DNA of 64,000 bases from JAXDBM01 sp963709485 (GCA_963709485.1 CAVPWE010000006.1:186001-250000); one strand, 5' to 3'. Counted from the first letter of the stretch, positions 1-8,975 are shown. Translations and numbers: made by a program. Notes: generated from the sequence alone by a model not told the origin.

Positions 1-537
1 TTCTGGGGCGATGGCCAGGTGGTCATGCTGCCCGCAGCCCGTCCTGATCTGGCGGTCATACATGTCGCCCAGGTAGGCGACAAGGGAACGGCCACATGGC
101 GCGGCGTCGGCACGATCGACAAGGAGATCTCCTTTGCCTGTGACAAGGTCGTCATCATTGCCGAGGAGGTGGTTCCCGAAGCGGAGATGAGGAAGTTCCC
201 GGAAGCGAACCAGATCCCCTACTTCACGGTGGACGCCATCGTCGAGTGCCCCTGGGGTGCCTTCCCGAGTTCCGTTCCCTACTATTACGACTACGACGCC
301 CCCTTTATGCGGGGCATGGATGCCGCATCCCGTAACGCCGATGACATGAAGAAATGGCTCGACGAATGGGTCTTCGGCCCCAAGAGCTGGGAAGATTTCG
401 TTGTGAAACTCGGCGCGAAGAAGCTGCTGGATCTCCGGGCGGACAGCGTCACCGGGTACAGCACCAGGATGATGAGAGGCAAGAAAGCGGCGCCCAGGAT
501 GAAGATGCCCTTGTCCGTGGCAATGAGCGGCTATTAA
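1..537 (+). CDS. CoA-transferase subunit A, glutaconate CoA-transferase (GctA) type, 5' truncated
   Basis: C-terminal part of the alpha subunit of a family I CoA-transferase; the reading frame is open to the first base, so the start lies outside the window. The stretch DLAVIHVAQVGDKGTATWRG and the later FACDKVVIIAEEVV are typical of GctA-like subunits, which bind CoA while the beta subunit carries the catalytic Glu. The last ~175 residues are present. The beta subunit follows 19 bases downstream, so the two form a heteromeric enzyme swapping CoA between a dicarboxylic or enoyl acid and acetate. The true substrate cannot be read from sequence. Confidence 0.88.
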   Translation, partial: FWGDGQVVMLPAARPDLAVIHVAQVGDKGTATWRGVGTIDKEISFACDKVVIIAEEVVPEAEMRKFPEANQIPYFTVDAIVECPWGAFPSSVPYYYDYDAPFMRGMDAASRNADDMKKWLDEWVFGPKSWEDFVVKLGAKKLLDLRADSVTGYSTRMMRGKKAAPRMKMPLSVAMSGY

Positions 538-556
538 TGAAAGGGGGGAAGAGAAT

Positions 557-1465
557 ATGGCTAAATCTATGGAAGATTTGATGGAAATTATCGAAAAGAT
601 ACCCGATGTGCCAGCGAAAATCGGCGAATTTATTCTGCCCGAGCTGATGGCCATCGGCATTGCCCACGAGGTGCGCAATGACGATATCGTCTTTGCCGGC
701 ACAGGCCTTCCCATGGTGGGGATCATGACGGCGAACTTTACCAATGCTCCCAATGCGACCCTGATCTATGAATCGGGCATCTGCGACGGGAAGACGATGC
801 ACGTCCCCATGTCCGTCTGCGATCAGCGGGCGGCCAATCAGAGCTCCGTCCTGGGCGGTCTGGTGGACACCTTCGGGTATTATCTCCAGCAGGGCTTTGT
901 CACGCTGGGATTCCTCGGCGGCGCAGCCATCGACATGTACGGCGGCGTCAACGTCACCTCCATCGGCGACTATTACAAGCCGTCCCACCGCTTCACCGGT
1001 TCCGGCGGCAACTCCGACATCGGCACGATGGCGCACCGGGTGGCCTATATCATCCTTCAGGAAAAGAGAAGATTCCTGGAGCGAAACGACTACACGACCA
1101 CGCCGGGCTGGTGGTGTTGGGATTACAAGGCGGACGGCAAGAAGGAGTGGAAGCCCAAGAAGGAGGTCTGGAAGGGAACGGCCTACGCCAACAACGGGCC
1201 CAGCGGCGTTGTGACGAACATGGGCGTCTATCGCTTCGACGATAACGGGATCATCTACCTCGAAACGCATCATCCCGGCGTTACGGTGGAGCAGGTCAAG
1301 GAGAACTGCGGTTTCAACCTGAACGTCTCCAAGGTCAAGGGGGAAACCCCGCACCCGACCTATCGGGAGCTGTTCGTGCTTCGGGAATTCGTGGATCCGG
1401 AACTGATCTTCCTGCCTGCGAAGACGGCTTATCCGGCGGACATCCAGGCAATCATCGACAAATAA
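557..1465 (+). CDS. CoA-transferase subunit B, glutaconate CoA-transferase (GctB) type
   Basis: 302-residue beta subunit of the CoA-transferase that starts upstream. A Glu in the context LIYESGICDG (E72) sits where family I enzymes carry the nucleophile forming the glutamyl-CoA thioester; a Gly-rich GFLGGAAIDMYGGVN segment follows. The ATG is preceded by GGGGGGAAGAG-like purines (AAGGGGGGAAGAG, bases 540-552), a good ribosome site. It is longer than compact acetate CoA-transferase beta subunits and carries a Trp-rich insertion (PGWWCWDYKADG) around residue 185. It is probably co-transcribed with the acyl-CoA dehydrogenase and crotonase that follow, suggesting activation of an acid that is then oxidised. 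Confidence 0.88.
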   Translation: MAKSMEDLMEIIEKIPDVPAKIGEFILPELMAIGIAHEVRNDDIVFAGTGLPMVGIMTANFTNAPNATLIYESGICDGKTMHVPMSVCDQRAANQSSVLGGLVDTFGYYLQQGFVTLGFLGGAAIDMYGGVNVTSIGDYYKPSHRFTGSGGNSDIGTMAHRVAYIILQEKRRFLERNDYTTTPGWWCWDYKADGKKEWKPKKEVWKGTAYANNGPSGVVTNMGVYRFDDNGIIYLETHHPGVTVEQVKENCGFNLNVSKVKGETPHPTYRELFVLREFVDPELIFLPAKTAYPADIQAIIDK

Positions 1466-1476
1466 AGTCGGCATGG

Positions 1477-1557
1477 GGAGAGGGGGGTGAAATCACTCCC
1501 CTCTCCTCTGTTTATCCGCGGACGGGCAGCCTGAATGGAAGGTTTCAGGCTGCCCGT
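1477..1557. other. two adjacent strong hairpins between the CoA-transferase and acyl-CoA dehydrogenase genes
   Basis: First inverted repeat: 1477-1490 pairs with 1493-1506 (14 pairs including one G.U, centre AA). Second: 1522-1535 pairs perfectly with 1544-1557 (14 pairs, 8-base loop). Neither is followed by a long T run, so both look like mRNA stability or processing elements rather than efficient intrinsic terminators. They fill most of the 149-base gap before the acyl-CoA dehydrogenase. Confidence 0.6.
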
Positions 1558-1614
1558 GAACGGTTAAATGCAAAGGTCGACAAACAAAATATTTAGAAAG
1601 AGGGGAAAAGAAGC

Positions 1615-2772
1615 ATGAATTTAGACTTAACAGAAGACCAAAAAATGATTCAGGACACCGCGAGGAACATCGCGAAGAGCGAGCTGGAGCCGGTTGCCGC
1701 AAAACTGGATGAGCAGGACGACCGGCCCACCTTTCTCAGGAACTTGAAAAAGCTGGCCGAGCTCGGCCTGATGGGCATCAATGTCAAGGCCGAATACGGC
1801 GGCTCCGAGGCGGGCGTGGTGGCCTTCAGCCTCGCCATCACTGAAATCGCCCGGGCCTGCGCCTCCACGGCGGTGACCATGTCGGTGAACAACATGGTCT
1901 GTGAAGTCATTCAGGCCATCGGCTCGGAAGAGCAGAAAAAAACCTACATCCCGAAGATCTGCTCCGGCGAGTATCCGGCCGGCGGCTTCGGCCTGACGGA
2001 AACGACGGCCGGCTCCGACCCTGCCGGCATGCGCTGTTCCGCCGTGCTGGATGGCGACCAGTGGGTCCTGAACGGCAACAAACTGTTCATCACGAGCGCC
2101 GAGTACGCCGGGGTGTTCGTCGTCTGGGCGATCACGGACAAGGAAGCGAAGAAGGGAAAGGGCATCAGCACCTTCCTGGTGGAAAACGGCACGAAGGGGT
2201 TCACCGTGGGACGGGCCGAACACAAGATGGGCCAGCATGCCTCCGTCACCAACGAGCTGGTCTTCGAAGACTGCCGCCTTCCCAAGACAGCCATCATGGG
2301 AAAGCCCAATGACGGGTTCCGGACCGCCGTGGGCGAGCTGGCCGGAGGCCGGATCGGCATCGGCTCCCTGGGGCTGGGCGTCGGGCAGGCGGCCATCGAG
2401 TACGCCGCGCGCTACGCCAAGGAAAGAAGGCAGTTCGGCCAGTCCATTGCGGAATTCCAGGCCATCCAGTGGATGATCGTCGAGTCCTACACGGAACTGG
2501 AAGCGGCGCGTCTGCTGCTCATGAACGCGGCCTATCAGAAGGAAAAGGGCCGCTTTTTCGCGCGCCAGGCTTCCATGGCGAAATACTACGCCACCGAAGC
2601 CGCCGAGCGGGCCTGCCACAACGCCATCCAGATCCTGGGCGGCTACGGCTACACCAAGGAATTCCCCGTGGAGCGCTACGCGCGCGATGTCCGCATCTGC
2701 TCGATCTACGAAGGCACCAACCAGATCCAGCGGGTGATCATCGCCCGGGATATCCTCAGCAGTCTCGGATAA
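1615..2772 (+). CDS. acyl-CoA dehydrogenase (FAD-dependent, short/medium-chain type)
   Basis: 385 residues, the normal length of the family. It oxidises an acyl-CoA to the 2-enoyl-CoA and passes electrons to electron-transfer flavoprotein. Visible features: N-terminal helical domain starting LTEDQKMIQDTARN, FAD-binding segment GFGLTETTAGSDPAGM, C-terminal RRQFGQSIAEFQAIQWM, and IYEGTNQIQRV with the presumed catalytic base E366. AAAGAGGGGAAAAGAAGC ahead of the ATG serves as ribosome site. Preceded by the CoA-transferase pair and followed by a crotonase, it fits a short activation-oxidation-hydration operon. Chain length preference is unknown. Confidence 0.93.
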   Translation: MNLDLTEDQKMIQDTARNIAKSELEPVAAKLDEQDDRPTFLRNLKKLAELGLMGINVKAEYGGSEAGVVAFSLAITEIARACASTAVTMSVNNMVCEVIQAIGSEEQKKTYIPKICSGEYPAGGFGLTETTAGSDPAGMRCSAVLDGDQWVLNGNKLFITSAEYAGVFVVWAITDKEAKKGKGISTFLVENGTKGFTVGRAEHKMGQHASVTNELVFEDCRLPKTAIMGKPNDGFRTAVGELAGGRIGIGSLGLGVGQAAIEYAARYAKERRQFGQSIAEFQAIQWMIVESYTELEAARLLLMNAAYQKEKGRFFARQASMAKYYATEAAERACHNAIQILGGYGYTKEFPVERYARDVRICSIYEGTNQIQRVIIARDILSSLG

Positions 2773-2784
2773 ATCGCATCAACG

Positions 2785-2832
2785 TCCCCTTCCGTCCTGT
2801 GTGGAGAAAGCATAGCGGAAGGGGATTTTTTT
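2785..2832 (+). terminator. intrinsic terminator between acyl-CoA dehydrogenase and crotonase genes
   Basis: Bases 2785-2794 (TCCCCTTCCG) pair perfectly with 2816-2825 and are followed by seven T at 2826-2832. It ends just 13 bases before the ATG of the crotonase gene, so the crotonase is expressed only by read-through or from a promoter not seen here; it may set a lower expression level. Confidence 0.8.
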
Positions 2833-2845
2833 CAAGAGGCGCCCG

Positions 2846-3574
2846 ATGACCTACGATACGATACAAATCACGGAAAGGCCGGACCGGATCGGCATCCTCA
2901 CTCTGAACCGGCCGGACAAGCGAAACGCCATATCGATCCGCATGCGTCGGGAACTCATGGCCTGCCTGGAAAGCTGGAAAAAAAATGATGCCGTCGGCGC
3001 GGTCATTCTGACCGGCGCCGGAACGGCATTCACGGCGGGTTTCGACCTCGGTGAATTCAAAAAACCGGAACTGCTTCTCGATCTGTACCGGACGTCCTCG
3101 CAGTATCATCGCGACCTCTGGCGTTTTCCCAAGCCCACCATCGCGGCCGTCAACGGCCAGGCGCTTGCGGGCGGCTTCGACCTGGCGAAGCTTTGCGACA
3201 TCCGCATCTGCACCGGGGAGGCCTCGTTCGGCCATCCGGAAATCAAGTTCGGGTCGCCGACGCTGTACACGCCGCTGAAATGGATTGTCGGCGACGGGCT
3301 GGCCCGCGAACTCTGCCTCACGGGAAAGGTGATCGACGCCCGGGAGGCTTACCGGATCGGACTGGTGAATGAAATCGTCGCAGGGGAAAAGCTGCTGGAG
3401 CGGGCCATCGAAATCGGGCTGAAAATACTGGAAGCGCCGGACAGCGCCCTGCAGACGACGAAGCGGTTCTTTACCGCACATGCCGATCTGGGCTTCGAAG
3501 AGTCCTTTTCCATCGAGCATGACAAGGCATTCCAGGAATTCCTCCTTCAGAAGGCCGTTCAAAGGCAGCATTAA
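2846..3574 (+). CDS. enoyl-CoA hydratase/isomerase (crotonase) family protein
   Basis: 242-residue crotonase-fold protein. Oxyanion-hole segments are visible: ILTGAGTAFTAGFDLGEF and NGQALAGGFDLAKLCD. Two acidic residues match the crotonase catalytic pair positions (the Glu in FGHPEIKFG and the Glu in GLARELCLTG), so hydratase activity is plausible, but the usual PGxGGTQR loop is replaced by GSPTLYTPLKW, marking a divergent subgroup shared with the crotonase at 45971-46756. The ATG follows AAGAGGCGCCCG. It is the last gene of the plus-strand group, and a bidirectional terminator follows. Isomerase or other acyl-CoA chemistry cannot be excluded. Confidence 0.85.
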   Translation: MTYDTIQITERPDRIGILTLNRPDKRNAISIRMRRELMACLESWKKNDAVGAVILTGAGTAFTAGFDLGEFKKPELLLDLYRTSSQYHRDLWRFPKPTIAAVNGQALAGGFDLAKLCDIRICTGEASFGHPEIKFGSPTLYTPLKWIVGDGLARELCLTGKVIDAREAYRIGLVNEIVAGEKLLERAIEIGLKILEAPDSALQTTKRFFTAHADLGFEESFSIEHDKAFQEFLLQKAVQRQH

Positions 3575-3620
3575 ATCGCCCCGCGGCCGGCCGCAGGGTG
3601 CTCTGCAAAAAAGTTGAATC

Positions 3621-3656
3621 AAAAAAAACCCCCTCCGCAACGGAGGGGGTTTTTTT
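3621..3656. terminator. bidirectional intrinsic terminator
   Basis: CCCCCTCCG (3629-3637) and CGGAGGGGG (3641-3649) form a 9-pair stem with a CAA loop, flanked by eight A (3621-3628) and seven T (3650-3656). It serves the converging crotonase (+) and the small protein gene (-). Confidence 0.9.
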
Positions 3657-3680
3657 CGGGGATCAATTGATCCGCAGCCG

Positions 3681-4109
3681 TTAAGTCGCAACAGCCGGTT
3701 CTTCCGGCAGGGCATAACGGAAACAGCCGGTGTTTTCATAGACCATCGTGAAGGTTCCCATGCGGGTGTCCAGCGATTTCGACTTCTTCGCTTTGATCCG
3801 GACGCCCACTTCCACCTTCTCCGGAAAGAGGCTGAGCATTTCATACCCGCTGGCGTAATACTCAGGTCTGTCGCTGCAGAAGTAGTAGCAGTCGACATCC
3901 CCGCGGCCCATCTCTTTCATGTACTGGATGTGGTCGAGGCCGATCTCGTTCTCATCGAAGAATATATCGAGCTGCCTGCGCCACTGATCCGGATCGGCAT
4001 CGGGAATCAGGATGAAAGCACGGTCGACATCCTGAATCTTTTTTGCCGACAGTTTCTTTGTGGCATTTTTCTTTACCGGACTTTTCTTCTCCGTTGTCTT
4101 GCTCTTCAT
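3681..4109 (-). CDS. hypothetical protein with Lys-rich N-terminus
   Basis: 142 residues when started at the ATG at 4109, which has AAGGAGA seven bases upstream; a longer reading from 4184 lacks such a site. The first ~25 residues are dominated by Lys, Ser and Thr (MKSKTTEKKSPVKKNATKKL), a likely disordered basic tail. The rest is a compact acidic alpha/beta-looking domain (AFILIPDADPDQWRRQLDIF, DVDCYYFCSDRPEYYASGYE) with no motif I recognise. No signal peptide or membrane segment. It stands alone between terminators. The basic tail could bind nucleic acid, but that is only an inference. Confidence 0.75.
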   Translation of the reverse strand: MKSKTTEKKSPVKKNATKKLSAKKIQDVDRAFILIPDADPDQWRRQLDIFFDENEIGLDHIQYMKEMGRGDVDCYYFCSDRPEYYASGYEMLSLFPEKVEVGVRIKAKKSKSLDTRMGTFTMVYENTGCFRYALPEEPAVAT

Positions 4110-4490
4110 GGAATTCTCCTTTTCGTCGCTTCGAATCATCGATAAATTTTGTATGAGGCCTGACTGCCCGCGCTTCCCTGCCACACGGCGAATCCCGCCG
4201 GAACCATGTCTTTCGACTCTGTTGGAAACCGGCCGTCATTCCGCATGAACTGCCCGACATGACCTTTTCAAAGAAACACGGGCTCTGAACACAATCAAAC
4301 ATTCACGATCAGTGCCAGATCGAAGCATTGCGGGCTGATTTTTTTATCCTATAGATATTACTGATAAATAATCGTTTTGACGTGTATCGTTGAGAGGTTT
4401 GGGTGGAATTTTTGCGGGGATTTTCCGCGTAGGGCCTTTCGCGGTGCGTAAAAGATTACGCGCATGGCGTCTTGCGATGGAAAAAAGTGT
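4110..4490. other. intergenic region without a recognised gene
   Basis: 381 bases between the stop of the NtrC-type regulator and the small protein gene, both on the minus strand. It is richer in A and T than its surroundings and should hold the promoter of the small protein. I see no convincing -35/-10 or sigma-54 (-24/-12) site and no strong terminator. Confidence 0.4.
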
Positions 4491-5873
4491 TTATCCATCC
4501 GGCTCCGAACGGCGCAACCTGTATTTCGTCATCTTCAACTGGAGGCCTTTCCGGCTCAGGCCCATCTGTTTGGCCGCCCGCGTCACATTGTTCCCGCATT
4601 CCGCCAGCACGCTGATAATCATTTGTTTTTCAACATCTTCCATGTGCGTCTTCATAATATCCTTGAAGGGTTTCTCGCGGGTGTCGGGTTGTACGGATTT
4701 ATCCAGTTCAATGGTCGTTTTCAAATCGGAGGGCAAATCGGCCAGGACGATCGTATCCCCCCCCGCCATCAGGATCATCCGCTCGACAAGATTCTCGAGT
4801 TCACGAATATTTCCCGGCCAGGCATACTGCACGAGCAGGTTCATGACCTGCTCGTCGATGCGCTTCACCGACCGGTCCAGCTTTTCGTTGAACTTCTCGA
4901 CAAAGGAATCGATCAGTACCGGGATATCCTCCCTGCGTTCGCGCAGGGCGGGCAAATGCGCGGGAATCACATTGAGGCGGTAATACAGGTCCTCCCGGAA
5001 GCGGCCTTCCTTGACATCCTCGAAAAGATTCCGGTTGGTTGCGGTGATGAGGCGGACATCCACCTTGATGGTCTGCAGCCCCCCTACCCGCTCGAATTCC
5101 TGCTCCTGAATCACGCGGAGCAGCTTGACCTGCATGTCCTTGGGCAGTTCTCCGACCTCATCCAGAAACAGGGTCCCCTTGTGGGCCAGCTCGAACCGCC
5201 CCTGCTTTTTTGTAACGGCGCCGGTAAAGGCCCCTTTTTCGTAACCGAACAGTTCGCTTTCCATCAGGTTTTCCGGTATGGCCGCGCAGTTGATCTTGAT
5301 GAAGGGATTGTTCTTCCGGGGGCTGTTCCGGTGAATGGCGCGCGCAATCAGCTCCTTGCCGGTACCCGTTTCCCCGGTGATCAGGATCGTGGTTGTGGTC
5401 GGCGCCACCCTTTTTATCGTTTCGAAGATCTCGATCATCCGTTCGCTGGCGCCGATGATGCCGTAACGGTCGATGTCGTCCGGATTCAGCGAGGCCTCGT
5501 CCTGATCCAGCCTGCGGGTTTTGACGGCCTTCTGGATCACATGTTTCAGCTCCTCCTGGTCGAAAGGCTTGGTAATGTAGTCAAAGGCTCCTTTTTTCAG
5601 GGCATCGACGGCCGTGGCGATGGTTCCGTGCGCCGTAATGAGGATGACCGGCGTGGACGGATAATCCCGGATCACCTCGTCCAGGAGGCCCATCCCTCCG
5701 AGCTTCGGCATCTTCAGATCGGTGACGACGATATCCATCGGGTTGGCCTTCATGATCTTCAGGGCTTCCAGTCCGTCGGAGGCCGTCGTGACGGCATAGC
5801 CCTCCTTTTTCAGCATGGCCTGTAAAACCACCCGCATGTTCAATTCATCGTCAACGATCAGAATCCTGTTCAT
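4491..5873 (-). CDS. sigma-54-dependent response regulator (NtrC family)
   Basis: 460-residue transcription activator. Receiver domain 1-120 with acidic pair DDE (9-11), phosphoacceptor D52 (VVTDLKMPK) and KPF near 102. AAA+ domain about 138-365: Walker A GETGTGKE (167-174), sigma-54 contact loop GAFTGA (214-219), Walker B GTLFLDEVGE (233-242). C-terminal Fis-type helix-turn-helix (NNVTRAAKQMGLSRKGLQLK). The start at 5873 gives the canonical MNRILIVDDE beginning; earlier codons in the frame add a non-conserved extension. It lies 64 bases downstream of the sensor kinase and is its natural partner. The target promoters are not evident. Confidence 0.94.
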   Translation of the reverse strand: MNRILIVDDELNMRVVLQAMLKKEGYAVTTASDGLEALKIMKANPMDIVVTDLKMPKLGGMGLLDEVIRDYPSTPVILITAHGTIATAVDALKKGAFDYITKPFDQEELKHVIQKAVKTRRLDQDEASLNPDDIDRYGIIGASERMIEIFETIKRVAPTTTTILITGETGTGKELIARAIHRNSPRKNNPFIKINCAAIPENLMESELFGYEKGAFTGAVTKKQGRFELAHKGTLFLDEVGELPKDMQVKLLRVIQEQEFERVGGLQTIKVDVRLITATNRNLFEDVKEGRFREDLYYRLNVIPAHLPALRERREDIPVLIDSFVEKFNEKLDRSVKRIDEQVMNLLVQYAWPGNIRELENLVERMILMAGGDTIVLADLPSDLKTTIELDKSVQPDTREKPFKDIMKTHMEDVEKQMIISVLAECGNNVTRAAKQMGLSRKGLQLKMTKYRLRRSEPDG

Positions 5874-5937
5874 CGTCGCTTCTTTCCGTTTTTCCATTCG
5901 CGCGCCATTTCCAATTGTCCCGATGCTATCCGAAAAT

Positions 5938-7515
5938 TCACCTGCGCGCAAGCCTGTCGCTTTCCGAATCCGCCGCATCGATCCGGATGTAGAAGATGCT
6001 CCCCTGACCGGGAATGGACTTCACCTTGAGGCGGCCGTCGTGGCTTTTGACGATGCGCTGGCAGATGGCCAGACCCAGCCCCACGCCCCTTTCCTTGGTC
6101 GTGAAGAAAGGTTTGAAAATGCTTTTGATTTCCTCCCGTTTCATCCCCCTGCCCGTATCCCGGATGGACAGGCCGACCGCCTCTCCGGCGTCGCCCGCGA
6201 TCTTCGACGTCCGCAGGATCAGCTTCCCGCCGTCCGGCATGGCCTCGATGGCATTGTAGGCAATATTGAGAATCACCTGGATGAGCTGCTCGGCGTCGAT
6301 CCGCACCTGCGGCAGATCGGGGCGAAGGTCCTCTTCGACAGTCAGTTTTTCGGGAAGATGACTTGCGCGAATGATGGAGATCGCTTTCTCGACCACCGGG
6401 TTGACCGACTGAACTTTTCGATTCAGCAAATAGGGCTTCGCGTAGTTGAGAAATTGCGAAACGACGCTGTTCAGGCGATCCGTCTCCTCGATGATGACAT
6501 CCAGCAGTTTCTGATGCTCCTCGTCCGCCTCTTCGGAACGGAGATACTGGGCAGCCCCCTTCATGGAGCCCAGGGGATTGCGGATTTCATGGGCCAGGAC
6601 CGGCGCCATTTCCTCGAGGAGCTGGCTTTTTTCCCGTTCCAGTTTTTCATCCAGCGCATACAGCGACGTAAAAACATCGGGAATGTCCGGATAGATCCGC
6701 TTCAGGATCTTTTTGAGGACCTGCTTGAACGGTTCGATGGAAATCATGATGAGAAAGGCGGCAACCAGGAGGTGACTGAAGGGAACCGCGGATTTGCCGA
6801 ACAGGCTCGTGAAAGCCAGAATGATGACGGCCGCAAAGAAGGTCATGAGAAAGATGACAAGCGCCCTGGCCATGAGATCGTGAAGTTCCGTGAGCTGCGG
6901 ATGGGTAATGATCATCAGAATGAAGTAGACCAGCATTGCCAGGATGATGTTCGTATGAAATGACAAACCGGAACCGGAGGTCTGCGCAAGGTCGACACCG
7001 ATCATCACAACGGGCACGGCAGCGGCAATGACCAGATAGAGGATCCGCTTCCTCTCGGCGCCCGCCGCCCTTCTCTTCAGGTGGATCAACAGGGCCAGAT
7101 AGCACAGTCCCAGAACGGCCCCGACGAAAGCATGGGCGATTCGGATCAGGTCCAGATCGACCGGGGCGAATACATATCCGAGATACAAATCCGCATAGAT
7201 CGCGGCCGCCGTCAGAAAACCGAAGGCGATGGTCAGCAGAACATGGGTTTTGGACAGGAATGTCTGTTCACTGAGCAGCAGGCGTGTGAAAGCGATCGAC
7301 AGGGGCGGGATGGACAGCAGGCCCGCCGTTTCGATCATTTTGAAAAAATCCTTCTGATAGATACCGTCAAAGAAAGCGGCCCCCTTGTAAAAAAACAACG
7401 CAGCACAGAACCAGGCGAAAGTCCGGTGCAGGGATGTCTTTTTCTTGCTGAGCAGCAGGGATATTGCGATGGTCAGGCTGACCGCTGCGAATGTAAAGGT
7501 TTCCATCTTTCTCAA
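5938..7515 (-). CDS. membrane sensor histidine kinase
   Basis: 525 residues. The N-terminal ~260 residues contain about seven or eight hydrophobic segments, an integral membrane sensor without a large periplasmic domain. Then come a HisKA domain with the phosphorylated His in PVLAHEIRNPLGSMKG, an N box NIAYNAIEAM, a G1 box IRDTGRGM and a G2 box GVGLGLAIC. It should phosphorylate D52 of the downstream NtrC-type regulator. The TTG at 7515 overlaps the TGA of the radical SAM gene (TTGA), implying translational coupling; an ATG nine bases later (7506) is the alternative start. The signal is unknown. Confidence 0.92.
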   Translation of the reverse strand: MRKMETFTFAAVSLTIAISLLLSKKKTSLHRTFAWFCAALFFYKGAAFFDGIYQKDFFKMIETAGLLSIPPLSIAFTRLLLSEQTFLSKTHVLLTIAFGFLTAAAIYADLYLGYVFAPVDLDLIRIAHAFVGAVLGLCYLALLIHLKRRAAGAERKRILYLVIAAAVPVVMIGVDLAQTSGSGLSFHTNIILAMLVYFILMIITHPQLTELHDLMARALVIFLMTFFAAVIILAFTSLFGKSAVPFSHLLVAAFLIMISIEPFKQVLKKILKRIYPDIPDVFTSLYALDEKLEREKSQLLEEMAPVLAHEIRNPLGSMKGAAQYLRSEEADEEHQKLLDVIIEETDRLNSVVSQFLNYAKPYLLNRKVQSVNPVVEKAISIIRASHLPEKLTVEEDLRPDLPQVRIDAEQLIQVILNIAYNAIEAMPDGGKLILRTSKIAGDAGEAVGLSIRDTGRGMKREEIKSIFKPFFTTKERGVGLGLAICQRIVKSHDGRLKVKSIPGQGSIFYIRIDAADSESDRLARR

Positions 7516-8975
7516 AGACCGCCGCGAGGTCCGATCAATTCCAGCGTTTGCCGATAAAGCGCCTCGATGTCGTCCGCCGGCACGTGGCCGGCGGCACTCC
7601 CGCGGCAGGACTCCAGGTCGGGCGGGAGCCGGCCCGCAAGCAGGCTGTCCAGACAGGCCAGTTCGTAATAGGTTTTCCGTGCGTCAAATTGCGGATCCGT
7701 CCCGTGAAACAGCCTCGTCAACACTCTGGCGCAATCACATAAATGCAAAAACCAGTCCATATTAACGCCCCGGTAAGACTCGAAATAATACACCTCCCCT
7801 GTTTCCCGGTATCTCCCATCCCGTTCCAGTGTCTCCTTGATCGGCGTGCCGGGATAGGGGATAAGGGTTTCCGTATAGGCGATTTCAGCCCCGTTTTCAA
7901 AAAGCTGCAGGGCGAGCCGGATCGTCTGACGGATCGTTTCCGGCGTATCCTTCGGGCCGAGAAGGATGAAATTGACAACAGGCGTCAGGTTCTGCTCGAT
8001 GCAAAAGGATGCGCCCCGCAGGACCTCCTCCGGGTGTATGCCCTTCCGGTAGTACGAGAGCACCTCGGCCGAACCGGACTCGGCGCCGACATATAAGGCC
8101 CGGAAACCGGCTTCGCTGAGCATCCCGGCCATGGAAGGGTTCCGGCAGATATCGTCCATCCTTCCCTGCGCGTAGAACGCGGCCTGACTGTTGAATCCCT
8201 GCCGGATCATTTCTGCGCAGAGTTCCCGGATCCGCTTCAGGTTGAAGGTGAAATTGTCGTCGGTAAACATGATCCGCTTTGCCCCGAAATAGAGAAGGCC
8301 ATGAATCTCTTCGATGAGACGGCCGGCGCTGCGGAAGCGGACGATCCGGTGATACTGGCTCTGAATGGAGCAGAACGTGCAGTCGTGGGCGCAGCCCCGG
8401 CTGGACGAGATGCTGCGGGTCCGGTAGCAGCCGCCATCGATCAGATGATGGGCGGGGATGGGGAAACGATCCAGATCCCTCATCAGCGGCCGCTCGCCGT
8501 TATGAACGATGCGTCCCGCACGGCGGTAACTGACGCCCGGAATCCCGTCAAAATCACTCGAAACGGCAAAGCGGCGGGCCAGCTCAAGGAATGTGACCTC
8601 CCCTTCACCCCGGACGACCGCATCGATCGCATCATGATCCCGCAACAGCGTCTCGAAGAGCACGCTGCCGTGAATCCCCCCCAGCACCGTGAGCGTCCGG
8701 GGATCGGCCTCCTTTACGGTTTCAAGGACATGACCGGCCGAGGCAAAGCTGTTGGAGAGGGCGGTCAATCCGACGATGGACGGCCGGCACTCCCGAAGGC
8801 ACTTTTGAAGCCGTTCATCCCCAGCCCCGGGCCCCTCACCCGGGCTTTCCAGATCGAGATCAAGGATCGATACTTCGAAATCCGCCTCCAGCAGCGGAGC
8901 GGCAACCGATTCCAGACCGAGCGGGGGTATCTCGGATGTGCCATTGAAGCGTGGATTGACCAGGAGAATATTCAT
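7512..8975 (-). CDS. B12-binding domain / radical SAM protein
   Basis: 487 residues from the ATG at 8975. Residues 1-140 resemble a cobalamin-binding Rossmann domain (NILLVNPRFNGTSEIPPLGL, then VGLTALSNSFASAGHVLETV). The radical SAM core follows with the 4Fe-4S cysteines in SSRGCAHDCTFCSIQ (CxxxCxxC) and a typical FTDDNFTFNLKRI strand. Such proteins do methylations, rearrangements or ring closures on lipids, cofactors or natural products; nothing here fixes the substrate. The stop overlaps the start of the sensor kinase, so the enzyme and the two-component pair form one unit. No clear ribosome site precedes either ATG or TTG. Confidence 0.88.
   Translation of the reverse strand: MNILLVNPRFNGTSEIPPLGLESVAAPLLEADFEVSILDLDLESPGEGPGAGDERLQKCLRECRPSIVGLTALSNSFASAGHVLETVKEADPRTLTVLGGIHGSVLFETLLRDHDAIDAVVRGEGEVTFLELARRFAVSSDFDGIPGVSYRRAGRIVHNGERPLMRDLDRFPIPAHHLIDGGCYRTRSISSSRGCAHDCTFCSIQSQYHRIVRFRSAGRLIEEIHGLLYFGAKRIMFTDDNFTFNLKRIRELCAEMIRQGFNSQAAFYAQGRMDDICRNPSMAGMLSEAGFRALYVGAESGSAEVLSYYRKGIHPEEVLRGASFCIEQNLTPVVNFILLGPKDTPETIRQTIRLALQLFENGAEIAYTETLIPYPGTPIKETLERDGRYRETGEVYYFESYRGVNMDWFLHLCDCARVLTRLFHGTDPQFDARKTYYELACLDSLLAGRLPPDLESCRGSAAGHVPADDIEALYRQTLELIGPRGGL

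Noticed and set aside
4300..4340. possible sigma-54 site (TGGCAC on the minus strand) before the small protein gene
   Set aside because: The -12 element does not match (GTGA instead of TTGC), so support is too weak.
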